64,000 bases of DNA from Gordonia iterans (GCF_002993285.1 NZ_CP027433.1:2976001-3040000); one strand, 5' to 3'. Shown: positions 16,805 to 27,678, counted from the stretch's first letter. Numbers and translations are program-made. Notes: generated by a model from the letters alone, not told the origin.

Positions 16805-17323
16805 TCACCGGGGATCCGAGCCGCAGGGCGGTGCCGCCTCCGGCAGCGTCTTCTCGAAGAAGTGGGTGGCGTAGGGGTTGTTGTTGTAGCGGTCGACCTG
16901 CGAGTAGCCGGCGCGACCGTACATCGCGATCGCCGTGGTCAGCGCTCCGTTCGTGTCCAGGCGCACCGTCGTGTGGCCGAGTTCGGCAGCGCGGCACTCC
17001 AGTTCGCGCAGCAGTCGTGACCCCAAGCCCAGCCCGCGCCAGTCGTCGTGCACCCACATCCGCTTGATCTCGCCGACCCCCGGAGCGATCGTCTGGACCG
17101 CGCCGCACCCCACGGGTCGCCCTCCGCTGGACGCCAGGACGAACACGCCGTTCGGCCCCCGGAACGAATCTCCGTGCGCGGGGTTCTTCACGTCGAAGCC
17201 GGTCGGGAAGCGGCGAGCCAACTCGGCAAAGTACTCGCCGACCGCGAACTGGGCACCCGGGGACCCGGGATCGACCACCTCCAGGAGGACCGACCCGGCC
17301 CGCGCGTCGCGTTCCCGACTCAT
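16805..17323 (-). CDS. GNAT-family N-acetyltransferase
   Basis: A 172-residue GNAT acetyltransferase. The acetyl-CoA binding motif is seen as EIKRMWVHDDWRGLGLGSRLLRELE (R-x-x-G-x-G/A), followed by LDTNGALTTAIAMYGRAGY and the typical end YNNNPYATHFFEKTL. Related proteins acetylate small molecules or residues; the substrate is unknown. The start ATG 17323 lies 13 bases after the uppS stop, so the gene is probably the last of the recO-uppS transcription unit. Confidence 0.88.
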   Translation of the reverse strand: MSRERDARAGSVLLEVVDPGSPGAQFAVGEYFAELARRFPTGFDVKNPAHGDSFRGPNGVFVLASSGGRPVGCGAVQTIAPGVGEIKRMWVHDDWRGLGLGSRLLRELECRAAELGHTTVRLDTNGALTTAIAMYGRAGYSQVDRYNNNPYATHFFEKTLPEAAPPCGSDPR

Positions 17324-17336
17324 CGCGTCGACGGCC

Positions 17337-18140
17337 TCAGGCACTGCCGAACCGCCGGTCGCGCTTCGCGTACTCCAGGCAGGCGGCCCACAGGTCCCGG
17401 CGATCGAAGTCGGGGAACAGCTTCTCCTGGTACACCATCTCGGCGTACGCGGACTGCCACAGCAGGAAGTTCGAGAGCCGCTGCTCGCCGGACGGCCGCA
17501 GGAACAGGTCCACGTCCGGCATGTCGGGCTCGTCCAGGTACCGCGCGAAGCTCGCCTCGGTGATCCGCTCCGGATCGATCTCCCCGGCCGCGGCCCGCCT
17601 CGCGATCTCCCGGGCGGCATCCGCGATCTCGGCGCGACCGCCGTAGTTGACGCACATCACCAGAGTGAGGACATCGTTGTCCTTGGTCAGTTCCTCGGCG
17701 ACCTCGAGCTCCTTGATCACACTGCGCCACAGGCGCGGCCGCCGCCCGGCCCACCGCACACGGACGCCCATCTCGTGCATCTCGTCCCGCCGCCGGCGGA
17801 TCACGTCCCGGTTGAAGCCCATCAGGAACTTCACCTCTTCGGGACTGCGCGACCAGTTCTCCGTGGAGAAGGCGTAGGCCGACAGCCACTTGACGCCGAT
17901 CTCGATCGACCCGCACACGGCGTCCATGAGCACGGCCTCGCCCCGCTTGTGGCCCTCGGTCCGCGGCAGCCCGCGGTCCTGCGCCCACCGGCCGTTGCCG
18001 TCCATCACCAGCGCCACGTGGTTCGGCACGAACTCGGCCGGAATCGCCGGGGGCACGGCCCCCGACGGATGCGGATCGGGCGGGCGGATCGCACGGCGAG
18101 CGGCCGGTGCCGGCTGCTGGCGGCGGGTCAGTCGTGCCAT
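17337..18140 (-). CDS. uppS: Isoprenyl transferase (cis-prenyltransferase)
   Basis: A 267-residue cis-prenyl diphosphate synthase that extends an allylic diphosphate with isopentenyl units to make the lipid carrier for peptidoglycan, arabinogalactan and other wall polymers. After a proline-rich N-terminal tail comes [17 protein letters not shown] with the catalytic Asp, then [12 protein letters not shown], and the C-terminal [24 protein letters not shown] that binds IPP. In this order of bacteria the ortholog makes decaprenyl diphosphate. It lies downstream of recO, as in mycobacteria. Confidence 0.96.
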   Translation of the reverse strand: MARLTRRQQPAPAARRAIRPPDPHPSGAVPPAIPAEFVPNHVALVMDGNGRWAQDRGLPRTEGHKRGEAVLMDAVCGSIEIGVKWLSAYAFSTENWSRSPEEVKFLMGFNRDVIRRRRDEMHEMGVRVRWAGRRPRLWRSVIKELEVAEELTKDNDVLTLVMCVNYGGRAEIADAAREIARRAAAGEIDPERITEASFARYLDEPDMPDVDLFLRPSGEQRLSNFLLWQSAYAEMVYQEKLFPDFDRRDLWAACLEYAKRDRRFGSA

Positions 18141-18276
18141 CGGGTCGGCCTGCCCTTCCTCGGATCGGCTTCCGCGTCGCCCGTGCGACGCGTTCGTTCG
18201 TCAAGTCCCGGACACCAGCCTAGTGTCCCGTGCCGGAAGTTCTTCCGCGGCAGCGGACGAGGCCCGGGGCGGCCGG

Positions 18277-19059
18277 CTACGCCGTGGACGCGGTCCGGTC
18301 CCCGGAGGGCTGAACCGGTCCCGGCGGCGTCCGCCGTTCGATCAGCGGCAGCGTCCGGAGCCGCCGTTCCAGATGCCACTGCAGGTGCGCGGCGATCAGC
18401 CCGGTCGCTTGCCGCTGCTGCGCATCCGTGGCCGCGGCGACGTGCTCCCACTCCCCTCGCGCCAGAGCATCCATCAGTTCCAGCACCCCGACCGACGGTG
18501 TCGCCGATCCCGCCGGGCGGCAGTACGTGCACACCGCGCCACCGGCCGCAGCGTGAAAGGCCTTGAGCGGTCCGGGGTTCGCGCAGCGCGCGCAGACGTC
18601 GAGCGCAGGCATCCAGCCCGCCGAGCCCATCGCCCGCAGCAGGAACGCATCCAGGATCAGCTGGGTGCCGCGCCGGTCCTCCGCCAGCGCGGTGAGCGCT
18701 CCGACGGTCAGCCGATACAGGTGCCGGGCCGGTGCTCGCTCCTCACCGGCGAGACGCTCGGCGGTCTCCAGCACAGCGCAGGCTGTGGTGTAGCGGGTGT
18801 AGTCCTGCGCCATCGCCTCGCTGAACGCATCGATCGTGTGCGCCCCGGTGACCGTGTCGAGGTTGCGCCCCAGATAAAGGCTCACGTGAACATGTGCGAA
18901 GGGCTCCAGGCGCGCCCCGAACTTCGAGCGCGTCCGCCGGATCCCCTTCGCCACGGCCCGGACCAGGCCGTGCTCGGCGGTGAGGAAGGTGATGATGCGG
19001 TCGGCCTCCCCCAGCTTGTGCTGACGGATCACCACCGCCTCGTCCTGGTAATTCCTCAC
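18277..19059 (-). CDS. recO: DNA repair protein RecO
   Basis: A 260-residue RecO, the RecF-pathway mediator that helps load RecA onto single-stranded DNA and anneals complementary strands. The N-terminal OB-fold is seen as YQDEAVVIRQHKLGEADRIITFLTAEHGLVRAVAKGIR. The zinc-binding motif is intact: CARCANPG and CTYCRPAG, near residues 157 and 178. It has a normal length for actinobacteria. It is followed at 136 bases by uppS, the standard arrangement. Confidence 0.95.
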   Translation of the reverse strand: MRNYQDEAVVIRQHKLGEADRIITFLTAEHGLVRAVAKGIRRTRSKFGARLEPFAHVHVSLYLGRNLDTVTGAHTIDAFSEAMAQDYTRYTTACAVLETAERLAGEERAPARHLYRLTVGALTALAEDRRGTQLILDAFLLRAMGSAGWMPALDVCARCANPGPLKAFHAAAGGAVCTYCRPAGSATPSVGVLELMDALARGEWEHVAAATDAQQRQATGLIAAHLQWHLERRLRTLPLIERRTPPGPVQPSGDRTASTA

Positions 19060-19115
19060 CGCGACATTCTCTCACCGAGGGACGACAGAACCGCGCCCCG
19101 ACCCGCGGACAGGCG

Positions 19116-19574
19116 CTACTTCTCCTTCTTCGCCTTCTTCGCCTCACGACGGGCGAGAGCGGCATCGGCGGCCGCGTTCTCTGCTTCGGCCTCCTGCTTG
19201 CGGTCCCACCAGCGGGTCAGAATCAGGTAGCCCAGGCCCCAGCCGGCGAGTGCGGAGACCAACCAGACCACCACGGTCGACGCGATCCAGGCACTGACTC
19301 CGCTGATCGAGAGGGCGCCGCTGATGAGGGTCGTGATCCACAACGCGAGCAGCGTCGAGACCAGGCCGATCCCGCCGAGGATCGCTGACGCGTACTGCCG
19401 CGCGATGTTGAAGACGAACGGACCCAGCAGGGACTGGAGCGCCGTGAACAGCGCGACCGCGATGAAGAAGCCGCCCAGCGACAGATCGAAGCCGTCGATC
19501 ACCGCCCACGCGATCAGGAACGCCACCGCCGCGGAGACCAGGTTCACCGCGAAGTTCAAGAGAAATCGGATCAT
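19116..19574 (-). CDS. Membrane protein of the phage holin family 4 superfamily
   Basis: A 152-residue membrane protein with four predicted helices: LLNFAVNLVSAAVAFLIAWAV, GGFFIAVALFTALQSLLGP, SAILGGIGLVSTLLALWITTL and ASTVVVWLVSALAGWGLGYL. It ends in a charged tail with alternating Lys, Glu and Ala that could be coiled coil. The layout resembles the Mycobacterial phage holin superfamily 4/DUF360-like proteins often found on bacterial chromosomes. There is no sign of a prophage around it, so a holin role in lysis is not implied. Function unknown. Confidence 0.75.
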   Translation of the reverse strand: MIRFLLNFAVNLVSAAVAFLIAWAVIDGFDLSLGGFFIAVALFTALQSLLGPFVFNIARQYASAILGGIGLVSTLLALWITTLISGALSISGVSAWIASTVVVWLVSALAGWGLGYLILTRWWDRKQEAEAENAAADAALARREAKKAKKEK

Positions 19575-19620
19575 GCGGTGATTATCCCCCCACAGCGCCG
19601 CCGGCGACTCATCTTCGGCG

Positions 19621-19727
19621 GGTGGTCTCGATACGCGGACTCACTTCGTTCGCCGCTACTCGACCACCGAACAAAAGCCGCCCCGCCATCGACCCCAGAT
19701 ACCCGACCACCGAACAAAAGCCGCCCC
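19621..19727. repeat. Interspersed inverted/direct repeat between era and the holin-like gene
   Basis: GGTGGTCTCGATACGC (from 19621) and CTACTCGACCACC form hairpin arms around CTCACTTCGTTCGC, a repeat type common in this actinobacterial group. A 24-base direct repeat starting CGACCACCGAACAAAAGCC occurs at 19661-19684 and 19704-19727. No gene is seen in this gap. Confidence 0.65.
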
Positions 19728-19776
19728 CACCGTCGGCCCAGCGACTCGACCGCCGCCGAACTGCGAGACCGGTCGG

Positions 19777-20715
19777 TCAGAAGCCGAGGCGGCCCAACTG
19801 CTTCGGGTCGCGCTGCCAGTCCTTGGCCACCTTGACCCGGAGGTCCAGGTACACCTTGCAGCCGAGCAGCCGCTCGATCTGGCCGCGAGCGGCGGTGCCG
19901 ACCTCCTTCAGCCGGGCACCCTTCTTGCCGATGATGATCCCCTTCTGGCTGTCGCGTTCGACGAACAGATGTGCATACACGTCGACCATCGGCGGATCGG
20001 TGCCCTCGCGCGGAATCACCTCTTCGATGGTCACGGCGAGCGAGTGCGGCAGCTCGTCGCGCACACCCTCCAGCGCGGCCTCACGGATGAACTCGGCCAT
20101 GAGGACCTGCTCGGGCTCGTCGGTCAGCTCACCGTCGGGATAGAACGCGGGCCCCGGCTCGCAGAGCGACACCAGCAGGTCGCTGAGCACGTCGAGCTGC
20201 TTGCCGCTCTTGGCCGACACCGGGATCACCTCGGCGTCGTCGCCCAGCAGCTGCGAGAGCTTGATCAACTGATCGCCCACCTTGTCCGGGGTCACCTTGT
20301 CGAGCTTGGTGACGATGCCGACCACCGCGGCGCCGGGAGCGGAGCGAGCGGACCGGTCGCCCCGGGCGCGTCTCGCGAGCGGCTTGATCTGCTCGATGAT
20401 CCACTTGTCCCCCGGGCCGATCGGCTCGTCGGCAGGAATGCACAGGCAGATGATGTCGACCTCCGACAGCGTGTCGAGGACCAGGTCGTTCAAGCGCTTA
20501 CCGAGCAGCGTCCGCGGGCGATGCAGGCCGGGCGTATCGACCAGGACCAGCTGCGCGTCGGGCAGGTTCACGATGCCGCGGATGGCATGGCGCGTGGTCT
20601 GCGGCCGGTTCGACGTGATGGCGATCTTGTCGCCCACCAGCGCATTGGTGAGCGTCGACTTGCCGGTGTTCGGCCGGCCGACGAAGCAGATGAACCCCGA
20701 TCGGAACTCGGTCAC
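19777..20715 (-). CDS. era: GTPase Era
   Basis: A 312-residue Era GTPase, required for 16S rRNA maturation and 30S assembly. G1 is GRPNTGKST near residue 13, G3 is DTPG, and G4 is TKLD. The C-terminal KH domain holds [23 protein letters not shown], which binds the 3' end of 16S rRNA. Between G3 and G4 there is a small insert ([16 protein letters not shown]) that is not typical. The ATG overlaps the stop of the upstream CBS-domain gene by 4 bases. Confidence 0.97.
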   Translation of the reverse strand: MTEFRSGFICFVGRPNTGKSTLTNALVGDKIAITSNRPQTTRHAIRGIVNLPDAQLVLVDTPGLHRPRTLLGKRLNDLVLDTLSEVDIICLCIPADEPIGPGDKWIIEQIKPLARRARGDRSARSAPGAAVVGIVTKLDKVTPDKVGDQLIKLSQLLGDDAEVIPVSAKSGKQLDVLSDLLVSLCEPGPAFYPDGELTDEPEQVLMAEFIREAALEGVRDELPHSLAVTIEEVIPREGTDPPMVDVYAHLFVERDSQKGIIIGKKGARLKEVGTAARGQIERLLGCKVYLDLRVKVAKDWQRDPKQLGRLGF

Positions 20716-22079
20716 TGCACTTCTCCTGTCGTCTCGGCCGTGCGTGTGGCCTCGTCGTCCTTGACTCTGCCCTGAGGCGCCGCGTTGCCGGCCGACTTCT
20801 CCTTGGCCGTCTTGTCCTTCTTGCGTCGCACCAGCACGGAGGTGATCCGCTGCCGTCCGACCCGGTTCGGGCCGCCCTCGGCGGTGAGCATCAGTCCGGC
20901 GATCTTCACGCGAGCTCCCGGCAACGGAACTCGCCCGAGCTTCCAGGCGAGCAGGCCGCCGACGGTCTCCACGTCGTCGTCGGTGAGGTCGACGCCGTAC
21001 AGCTCGCCCAGATCTTCGACGGGAAGCCGCGACGAGACCCGGTAGACGCCCTCGGAGACCTCCTCGACGGGCGCCACCTCGTCGGTGTCGTACTCGTCGG
21101 CGATCTCCCCGACGATCTCCTCCAGCACGTCCTCGATGGTCACCAGACCGGCGATGCCGCCGTACTCGTCGACCAGCATCGCCATGTGGTTGTGCTGGGC
21201 CTGCATGTCTTCGAGCAGATCGTCGAGCCGCTTGGAGTCGGGCACGAACCAGGCCTCGCGCATCACGTCGGCGACGGTGAGCTCGGTCTGGACCCGGCCC
21301 TGCGGCAGCATGCGTTCGACGACGTCTTTGAGGTAGACGACCCCGAGGATGTCATCGGGGTTGTCGCCGATCACCGGGATGCGCGAATGTCCCGACCGGA
21401 CCGCCAGGCTCATCGCCTGCGTCGCGGACTTCTCCGCCTCGATCCAGACCATCTCGGGACGCGGCACCATCACCTCGCGCGCGTTGGTCTCGTCGAGCTC
21501 GAACACCGACTGGATCATCCGACGCTCGTCGTCGTCGACCACGCCCTGCGACTGAGCCAGGTCGACGATCTCGCGGACCTCCACCTCCGTCGCGAACGGG
21601 CCGTTGCGGAAACCCTTGCCCGGAGTCAGCGCGTTGCCCAGCACGATCAGAATCCGGGTGACCGGCCGCAACAGGACGCCGATCACTGTCAGCAGCGGCG
21701 CGGCGAACAGGGAGAGCGAGTACGCGTGCTGGCGGCCCACCGTGCGCGGGCCGACGCCCACCGCGACGAAGGAGACCACCATCATCACCAGGACCGCCAC
21801 CACGATCCCCCAGGTCATCCCCAGATGTTCGGTCGCGACGAGGGCGACCAGCACCGTGGACGCGGTCTCGAATCCGATCCGGAGCAGCACGGTGAGACCG
21901 ATGTACGCCGGCCGCTGCTCCACGACGCGGATGAGGCGTTTGGCGCCGAAGCGATCGTCCTTGATCAGATCCTCGACGCGGGCCACGGACACCGTCGCCA
22001 GCGCCGAGTCGATGGCGGCGAACAGTCCGCCGATCACGGTGAACGCCGCGGCGACGACGAGGAACACGATGTCTCGCAA
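20712..22079 (-). CDS. CNNM/CorC-family CBS-domain membrane protein
   Basis: A 455-residue protein with an N-terminal transmembrane CNNM domain (about residues 1-190, with several hydrophobic helices), a CBS pair in the middle ([36 protein letters not shown], then [27 protein letters not shown]) and a CorC/HlyC transporter-associated domain at the end ([18 protein letters not shown]). The tail is charged. Members are linked to magnesium and cobalt efflux. It sits between ybeY and era, as in other actinobacteria. Confidence 0.92.
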   Translation of the reverse strand: MRDIVFLVVAAAFTVIGGLFAAIDSALATVSVARVEDLIKDDRFGAKRLIRVVEQRPAYIGLTVLLRIGFETASTVLVALVATEHLGMTWGIVVAVLVMMVVSFVAVGVGPRTVGRQHAYSLSLFAAPLLTVIGVLLRPVTRILIVLGNALTPGKGFRNGPFATEVEVREIVDLAQSQGVVDDDERRMIQSVFELDETNAREVMVPRPEMVWIEAEKSATQAMSLAVRSGHSRIPVIGDNPDDILGVVYLKDVVERMLPQGRVQTELTVADVMREAWFVPDSKRLDDLLEDMQAQHNHMAMLVDEYGGIAGLVTIEDVLEEIVGEIADEYDTDEVAPVEEVSEGVYRVSSRLPVEDLGELYGVDLTDDDVETVGGLLAWKLGRVPLPGARVKIAGLMLTAEGGPNRVGRQRITSVLVRRKKDKTAKEKSAGNAAPQGRVKDDEATRTAETTGEVQ

Positions 22080-22085
22080 CGGGAC

Positions 22086-22631
22086 TCAGCTCGTACCGGG
22101 TTCGGCGTCGAACCCGATGTTGCGCAGCAGCCGGCCGTCCTTCTCCGCCTGCCGCTGCTCGGTCGCCCGTTGGTCGCGTGCGTCGTACCAGTCGGCGAGG
22201 ATCCGGTTCTGCAACCCGAACATCTCCTTCTCCTCGGCCGGCTCGGCGTGATCGAAGCCCAGCAGGTGCAGCACACCGTGCACGGTGAGGACCGCGAGCT
22301 CGTGGTCGTAGCTGTGTCGCTGCTTGCGGGCCTGGTCGGCCGCGAACGCCGGGCACAGCACGATGTCACCGAGCATGGCCGGCCCGGGATCGGCCGCATC
22401 CGGCCGCCCGCCGGGGGTCAGCTCGTCCATCGGGAAGCTCATCACGTCGGTGGGCCCGGGCAGATCCATCCACTGCATGTGCAGATCCGCCATGGTGTCG
22501 AGATCGACCAACTGGATCGAGAGTTCGGCCGCCGGGTGCACGTCCATCGCGCCCATCGCGAACCGAGCCACCTCGATGATCCGGTCTTCCGGCGCGTCCT
22601 CGCCGGACTCGTTGAACAGTTCGATGCTCAT
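22086..22631 (-). CDS. ybeY: Endoribonuclease YbeY
   Basis: A 181-residue YbeY, a zinc endoribonuclease for 16S rRNA 3'-end processing and ribosome quality control. The metal motif [11 protein letters not shown] lies near residue 118, and [11 protein letters not shown] is the second conserved motif. The ATG overlaps the phoH stop by 4 bases, and the CBS-domain gene follows after 6 bases. The phoH-ybeY-corC-era order is a conserved RNA maturation cluster. Confidence 0.97.
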   Translation of the reverse strand: MSIELFNESGEDAPEDRIIEVARFAMGAMDVHPAAELSIQLVDLDTMADLHMQWMDLPGPTDVMSFPMDELTPGGRPDAADPGPAMLGDIVLCPAFAADQARKQRHSYDHELAVLTVHGVLHLLGFDHAEPAEEKEMFGLQNRILADWYDARDQRATEQRQAEKDGRLLRNIGFDAEPGTS

Positions 22632-23665
22632 CGACGACGGCCCGCCTGCACTGCGGCACGACGGTCCGCTCGGTTGCCCGCCGGTCTGCCGTTCTCCTCG
22701 GCGCGCCCGTAGGCGTCGACGATGTCTGCCACCAGCCGGTGGCGCACCACGTCGGCGCTGGTCAGCTCGGCGAAGTGGATGTCGTCGATGCCGTCGAGGA
22801 TCTTCGCGGCGATGCGCAGTCCACTCCTGGCGCCGCCCGGCAGGTCCACCTGGGTGATGTCGCCGGTGACGACCATCTTGGCGCCGAAACCGAGTCGGGT
22901 GAGGAACATCTTCATCTGCTCGCCGGTGGTGTTCTGCGCCTCGTCGAGGATGATGAACGCGTCGTTGAGAGTGCGGCCGCGCATGTACGCCAGCGGGGCC
23001 ACCTCGATGACCCCGGCCTCCATCAGCTTCGGGATCGCCTCGGGGTCCATCATGTCGTGCAGGGCATCGTAGAGCGGCCGCAGATACGGGTCGATCTTCT
23101 CGCTCAGCGAGCCCGGCAGAAAGCCCAGCCGCTCGCCGGCCTCGACCGCGGGGCGCGTCAGGATGATCCGGCTGACCTCCTTGCGCTGCAGCGCCTGCAC
23201 GGCCTTGGCCATCGCGAGGTAGGTCTTGCCGGTGCCGGCCGGGCCGAGCCCGAAAACGATCGTGTTCTCGTCGATCGCGTCGACGTAGCGCTTCTGGTTG
23301 AGCGTCTTGGGCCGGATCGCCTTGCCGCGCCGGGCGATGATGTCCAGGCTCAGGACCTGAGCGGGTGATTCGGCCCCGTCCTGGTCGGACAGGATCGTCA
23401 TCGACTCGCGGACCAGGTCCGGGGTCAGCGGGGTGCCGGTGCGCACCAGCGCGACCAGTTCGGCGATCACCCGCTCGGACGCCGCGATGTCGGCCGGCTG
23501 TCCGCTCAGAGTGAGTCTGTTGCCGCGCACATGGACGTCGGCCGGCAGTTGAGATTCCAGCGTTCGCAGATTGACATCGGCCGCTCCCAGCAGCCCGACC
23601 ACCAACTCGTGCGGGATCTCCATGCTCGAAGTCGCCACGCGGGGTGTGTCGTCGTGGTCAGTCAC
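22628..23665 (-). CDS. phoH: PhoH-family ATPase
   Basis: About 345 residues with an N-terminal KH-like region ([24 protein letters not shown]) and a PhoH ATPase domain. Walker A is [15 protein letters not shown], and Walker B is [15 protein letters not shown] 23665 is chosen because AGGAG lies 11 bases upstream; GTG 23677 is also in frame but directly abuts that site. Its partner ybeY overlaps it, which supports a role in RNA or ribosome maturation. Confidence 0.94.
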   Translation of the reverse strand: MTDHDDTPRVATSSMEIPHELVVGLLGAADVNLRTLESQLPADVHVRGNRLTLSGQPADIAASERVIAELVALVRTGTPLTPDLVRESMTILSDQDGAESPAQVLSLDIIARRGKAIRPKTLNQKRYVDAIDENTIVFGLGPAGTGKTYLAMAKAVQALQRKEVSRIILTRPAVEAGERLGFLPGSLSEKIDPYLRPLYDALHDMMDPEAIPKLMEAGVIEVAPLAYMRGRTLNDAFIILDEAQNTTGEQMKMFLTRLGFGAKMVVTGDITQVDLPGGARSGLRIAAKILDGIDDIHFAELTSADVVRHRLVADIVDAYGRAEENGRPAGNRADRRAAVQAGRRR

Positions 23666-23810
23666 TAAGGGTTTCACTCCTGAAATCTCGACTCCGCTCG
23701 ATCAGCGTGGTCGTCTCGTTCGATCAGCGCGATCATTGCGATTGATTCTATCCCGGCGGCATACCGGTATACACACAGCATTTCGACACGACTCGTCACT
23801 GCGTTCCTCG

Positions 23811-23943
23811 TCGGCTCAATGAGCGATCGGGGGACGTCACCTCACGAGAGGCGCGAGCGGCCCGTCGGCTCAATGAGCGATCGGGGGACGTCACCTCACG
23901 AGAGGCGCGAGCGGCCCGTCGGCTCAGTGAGCGATCGGGCGAG
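23811..23943. repeat. 54-bp tandem repeat, about 2.4 copies
   Basis: A unit beginning TCGGCTCAATGAGCGATCGG repeats at 23811, 23865 and 23919 with an exact 54-base period; the third copy is incomplete. The unit length is a multiple of three, and the frame stays open on the plus strand, but no ribosome site or family match supports a gene. Upstream (23695-23760) lie more CGATCAGCG repeat fragments. Confidence 0.8.
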
Positions 23944-23963
23944 GAGGTTGTCGGAATCTCCGC

Positions 23964-24722
23964 CTACAGGGCGAGCGCGCGCAGCGTCGCGCGGTGCGCG
24001 GGGGTCTTCGGATCCACAAAGCACGCATGTCCGCCCGGCACCGCCGTGAGCGTCGTGTTCTGTCCGCGCGCCGTCATCACCTGTACGTAGTGCTCGCTCA
24101 TCGCGAGCGGAACCGCGTGATCGCCGCTCGTGTGCACGAGGGCGACGGTCGCATCGACCACGGGCGCGTGAGCGGGTGAGGCATCGACGAAGCGGGCGGG
24201 CGCGTCGTCGTACGTCGCGCCCAGGAAGGCGACGACCGACTCCTTGTCACGCGCCCCGGGCACGGTGAAGTCCAGCACCGCCGACTGCGGGACCACGGTG
24301 GTGATGCGGTGTCCCGAGGTCCGGGCACCGAGTTGCGCGACAGCCCACGCGGCGAGTTGCCCGCCGGCCGAATGCCCGACGACGGCCACGTGCCGCCGGT
24401 CCACCGCGACTCCCGCCGACGCGAGTTCCCCGGCGACGGGACCGTCGAGCGCAGCGATCGCGGCGACCACGTCGCGTCCGGTCTGCGGCCATCCCCCGCC
24501 CTCTTCGCGGCGACGGTATTCGACGTTCCAGACCACGGCGCCGTGGGCGACGAGGTCGCGCGCGACCGCCGAGTACACGACCAATGCGTACTCCGTCGAC
24601 CACGAACCGCCGTGCACCAGCACCATGAGCGGAGCGCGGCCCTCGGCCGGATCCCAGTCCGGCAGATACAGGTGGCCGTACTGCGAGCGATGCTCGCCGT
24701 AGGGGACCTTGACGCGCTTCAT
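23964..24722 (-). CDS. Alpha/beta hydrolase (esterase/kynurenine formamidase-like fold)
   Basis: A 252-residue alpha/beta hydrolase. The oxyanion motif HGGSW is followed by the nucleophile elbow GHSAGGQ, and a late Asp (TSGDHAVPL) and His (GGHACF) complete a plausible Ser-Asp-His triad. The arrangement resembles the BD-FAE/esterase-lipase group. The ATG at 24722 overlaps the rsmE stop by 4 bases, so it is co-translated at the end of the hrcA-dnaJ2-rsmE operon. Substrate unknown. Confidence 0.88.
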   Translation of the reverse strand: MKRVKVPYGEHRSQYGHLYLPDWDPAEGRAPLMVLVHGGSWSTEYALVVYSAVARDLVAHGAVVWNVEYRRREEGGGWPQTGRDVVAAIAALDGPVAGELASAGVAVDRRHVAVVGHSAGGQLAAWAVAQLGARTSGHRITTVVPQSAVLDFTVPGARDKESVVAFLGATYDDAPARFVDASPAHAPVVDATVALVHTSGDHAVPLAMSEHYVQVMTARGQNTTLTAVPGGHACFVDPKTPAHRATLRALAL

Positions 24723-25471
24723 GCGTCCCAGCGGTCGGTCACCGCGCCGAGGGCGCCCAGCGCTACCGCGCCCGCGGCGGCGGTCCGCAGCACCTGCGGC
24801 CCCAGCACCACGCTGCGGCCGCCCAGCGCGGTCAAGTCGGCCACTTCCTGCTCGGTCAGCCCGCCTTCGGGTCCGATGACGAACACCACTTCTGGCGCCG
24901 CGGAGAAGTCCACCGACCGGAACGGCGTGGCACCGTCCTCGTGGAGCAGTGCCACCACACCTCCGGCGGCGTGCACCCGTGCGCAGACGTCGCGGACGTC
25001 GATGGTGGCGGACAGATCGTGAACTTCCGGGATCCAGGCCCGTCGTGCCTGCTTGGCGGCCGTCGCGGCGGTGGTGCGCCACTTCTCGACACCCTTGGCG
25101 GCCTTGGCGCCCGACCAGCGCGCGATGCTCCGCGCCGCCTGCCAGGGCACGATCACGTCGGCCCCGGCCTCGGTCATCAGGTCCACGGCGAGCTCGGACC
25201 GCTCGGCCTTGGGCAGCGCCTGCACGATCGTGACCAGCGGAGTGCGCCGCGCGACGAACTCGACGCGCCCGGCCCGCACCGTCAGCCGGTCCTTGCCGGA
25301 CACCTCGGTCACCGTGCAGTCCGCGCGCGTGCCGCGCCCGTCCCCGAGGATCACCGGCTCGCCGGGTCGGAGCCGGGTCACCGTCACCGCGTGGCGGCCT
25401 TCCGGCCCGCTCACCAGCGCGGTCTCGCCCGCGCGGGGAACGTCGTCGACCCAGAAGACCGGAGGCGTCAT
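24719..25471 (-). CDS. rsmE: 16S rRNA m3U1498 methyltransferase RsmE
   Basis: A 250-residue SPOUT methyltransferase that makes m3U1498 in 16S rRNA from SAM. The N-terminal PUA-like domain is followed by the knotted SPOUT domain with [21 protein letters not shown], then the SAM site [12 protein letters not shown] and [12 protein letters not shown]. The start ATG 25471 overlaps the dnaJ2 stop; a much longer frame upstream is only the antisense-like extension through dnaJ2 and is rejected. Confidence 0.96.
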   Translation of the reverse strand: MTPPVFWVDDVPRAGETALVSGPEGRHAVTVTRLRPGEPVILGDGRGTRADCTVTEVSGKDRLTVRAGRVEFVARRTPLVTIVQALPKAERSELAVDLMTEAGADVIVPWQAARSIARWSGAKAAKGVEKWRTTAATAAKQARRAWIPEVHDLSATIDVRDVCARVHAAGGVVALLHEDGATPFRSVDFSAAPEVVFVIGPEGGLTEQEVADLTALGGRSVVLGPQVLRTAAAGAVALGALGAVTDRWDA

Positions 25472-26616
25472 CGTCCGGCGAAGGCGTTGCGCAGCCGGGA
25501 GAAGACCCCGGACTTGGCACCGGACTTGGACGTCGCGGTCACCAGTTCGACGTCGTCGTTCGCCGCGGCCCGCAGTTCGGTGAGCAGGTCCTTCTGGGCC
25601 CCGTCGAGCTTGGCGGGCACCACCACCTCCAGGTGCGCGTGCAGGCTTCCGCGCAGGCCGGTGTTCAGGTGCGGCAGGCCCTGTCCCTTGACGGTGACCA
25701 CGGTCCCTGGCTGGGTGCCGGGCTCGATGTCGATGTGCGCGGTGCCGCCCAGCACGGTGTCGATGTCGAGCGACGATCCGAGCGCGGCGTCGACCATCGG
25801 GACGCGCAGAGTGCAGTGCAGGTCGTCCTTGTCGCGGACGAAGACGTCGTCGGGCTTCTCGCTGATCTCCACATAGAGGTCGCCGGCCGGTCCGCCGCCG
25901 GGGCCCACCTCGCCCTTGCCTGCCAGCCGGACGCGCATGCCCTGCTCCACCCCGGCCGGGATCTTCACCGTCAGGGTGCGCCGGGAGCGGACCCGGCCGT
26001 CGCCGCCGCACTTGAGGCACGGATCGGGGATCACCTCACCGGCGCCGTGGCACTCGGGACACTCGCGCACCGACATCACCTGGCCGAGGAACGACCGCTG
26101 CACGGTCTGGATCTCGCCCTGACCGCGGCACGTCGGGCAGGTGACCGGCTTGGAGTTGTCGCGGGTGCCCGCGCCGTCGCAGCTGTCGCAGAGGATCGCG
26201 GTGTCGACCGTGATCTCACGTTCGGCGCCCGCAGCGATCTCCTCGAGATCGAGCGTCAGGCCGACCAGAGCCGGTTCACCGGGGCGGACGCGCCCACGCG
26301 GTCCTCGGCCTCCGCCGCCGAAGCCACCGCCGCCGCCGCCGAAAAAAGTGTTGAAGATGTCCCCGAGACCGCCGAAGTCGCCGCCGAAGCCGCCCATCCC
26401 ACTCGCGGCCATCGGGTCGCCGCCGGCGTCGACGATCCGGCGCTTCTCCGGATCCGACAGCACCTCGTAGGCCGTGGTGACCTCTTTGAACCGCTCCTCT
26501 TCCAGCGGATTCACATCGGGATGCAGCTCCCGCGCCAGGCGGCGGTACGCGCGCTTGAGTTCCTGATCGGAGACGTTCCTGGGCACACCCAGAATTCCGT
26601 AGTAATCACGAGCCAC
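25468..26616 (-). CDS. dnaJ: Chaperone DnaJ (DnaJ2 type)
   Basis: A 382-residue type I DnaJ. The J-domain (residues 1-65) has the HPD tripeptide in [11 protein letters not shown] Gly/Phe-rich region with poly-glycine follows, then four zinc-finger repeats ([36 protein letters not shown]), and C-terminal substrate-binding domains. It stimulates DnaK ATPase activity. Coupled with hrcA, it is the DnaJ2 copy of the hrcA-dnaJ2 operon rather than the dnaK-operon copy. Confidence 0.97.
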   Translation of the reverse strand: MARDYYGILGVPRNVSDQELKRAYRRLARELHPDVNPLEEERFKEVTTAYEVLSDPEKRRIVDAGGDPMAASGMGGFGGDFGGLGDIFNTFFGGGGGGFGGGGRGPRGRVRPGEPALVGLTLDLEEIAAGAEREITVDTAILCDSCDGAGTRDNSKPVTCPTCRGQGEIQTVQRSFLGQVMSVRECPECHGAGEVIPDPCLKCGGDGRVRSRRTLTVKIPAGVEQGMRVRLAGKGEVGPGGGPAGDLYVEISEKPDDVFVRDKDDLHCTLRVPMVDAALGSSLDIDTVLGGTAHIDIEPGTQPGTVVTVKGQGLPHLNTGLRGSLHAHLEVVVPAKLDGAQKDLLTELRAAANDDVELVTATSKSGAKSGVFSRLRNAFAGR

Positions 26617-26643
26617 GTGAGTCGAGTCCTTACTTGCGTTCGA

Positions 26644-27678
26644 TTACCGGCCGGCGAGCACTTCGCCGACGTAGCGGGCCACCGCGGCGACGGCGGCCAT
26701 GGTCCCCGGGTAGTCCATCCGCGTCGGGCCGACCACGCCGACCCCGCCTAAGACGGTGCCCGAAGCACCGTACCCGGTCGACACCACCGAGGTGCTGCGC
26801 AGGTTCTCCACCTCGGTCTCCTCGCCGATCCGCACGGTGACGCTGTCGCTCCCGCGCGTGTGGGCGAGCAGCCGCAGAATCACGACCTGTTCTTCCAACG
26901 CCTCCAGCACGGTGTCCATTCCGCCGGTCGCGGGCGCGAAGTCTCCGGCGCTCCGTGCCAGGTTCGACGTCCCGCCGAGCACCAGCCGGTCTTCGCTGCG
27001 CTCGACGAGCGTCTCGATCAGGACCGAGGCGATCTCCAGGATCGGGCGCTGCAGTTCCGGCGGGGCGTCGTCGGTGAGCGCGGTCACCGCGGCCGATGCC
27101 TCCTCGAGGCGCTTGCCGTCGAGCGCCGCACCGAACAGCGAGCGCGCCCGGGAGAGGTCGTCGTCGTTCAGTGGTTCGCGGAGCGAGACGATCCGCTGTT
27201 CCACCCGCCCGGTGTCGGTGATCACCACCAGCAGCAGCCGCTGCGGACTCAGCGCCACCACCTCCAGGTGGCGGACCAGCGCGCTGGACAGGACCGGGTA
27301 CTGAATCACCGCGACCTGATGGGTCAGTTCGGAGAGCAGCCGCACCGAGCGGCGCAGGACGTCGTCCAGATCGACCGCGGTATCGAGGAAGGTCAGGATG
27401 GCGCGGCGTTCGGCGGCCGAGAGCGGCTTGATCTCGTGGATACGGTCGACGAACAGCCGGTAGCCCTTGTCCGTCGGCACGCGGCCGGAGCTGGTGTGCG
27501 GCTGAGTGATCAGCCCCTCGGCTTCCAGCACCGCCATGTCGTTGCGCACGGTGGCGCTCGAGACACCGAGTCGGTGCCGGTCCACCAGTGCCTTTGACGC
27601 GATCGGCTCCTGGGTGGCGACGAAGTCGGTCACGATCGCCCGCAGGATCTCGAAGCGACGATCATCCGTGCTCGACAC
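26644..27678 (-). CDS. hrcA: Heat-inducible transcription repressor HrcA
   Basis: A 344-residue HrcA, the repressor of groE-type heat-shock genes that binds CIRCE elements. The N-terminal winged helix shows [46 protein letters not shown]. The C-terminal domain ends with [23 protein letters not shown], the family signature. GTG 27678, with GGAGAGG upstream, is preferred to an upstream in-frame start at 27792, which would overlap the divergent gene. No CIRCE sequence was seen in front of it. Confidence 0.96.
   Translation of the reverse strand: MSSTDDRRFEILRAIVTDFVATQEPIASKALVDRHRLGVSSATVRNDMAVLEAEGLITQPHTSSGRVPTDKGYRLFVDRIHEIKPLSAAERRAILTFLDTAVDLDDVLRRSVRLLSELTHQVAVIQYPVLSSALVRHLEVVALSPQRLLLVVITDTGRVEQRIVSLREPLNDDDLSRARSLFGAALDGKRLEEASAAVTALTDDAPPELQRPILEIASVLIETLVERSEDRLVLGGTSNLARSAGDFAPATGGMDTVLEALEEQVVILRLLAHTRGSDSVTVRIGEETEVENLRSTSVVSTGYGASGTVLGGVGVVGPTRMDYPGTMAAVAAVARYVGEVLAGR

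Noticed and set aside
19116-19574. Holin-like gene as evidence of a prophage
   Set aside because: No integrase, capsid, tail or lysis genes are near; the gene sits in a conserved housekeeping order.
21186-22712. Open frame of about 500 codons opposite the CBS-domain gene and ybeY
   Set aside because: His/Asp/Arg-rich shadow; the opposite strand carries ybeY and the CNNM/CBS protein with clear motifs.
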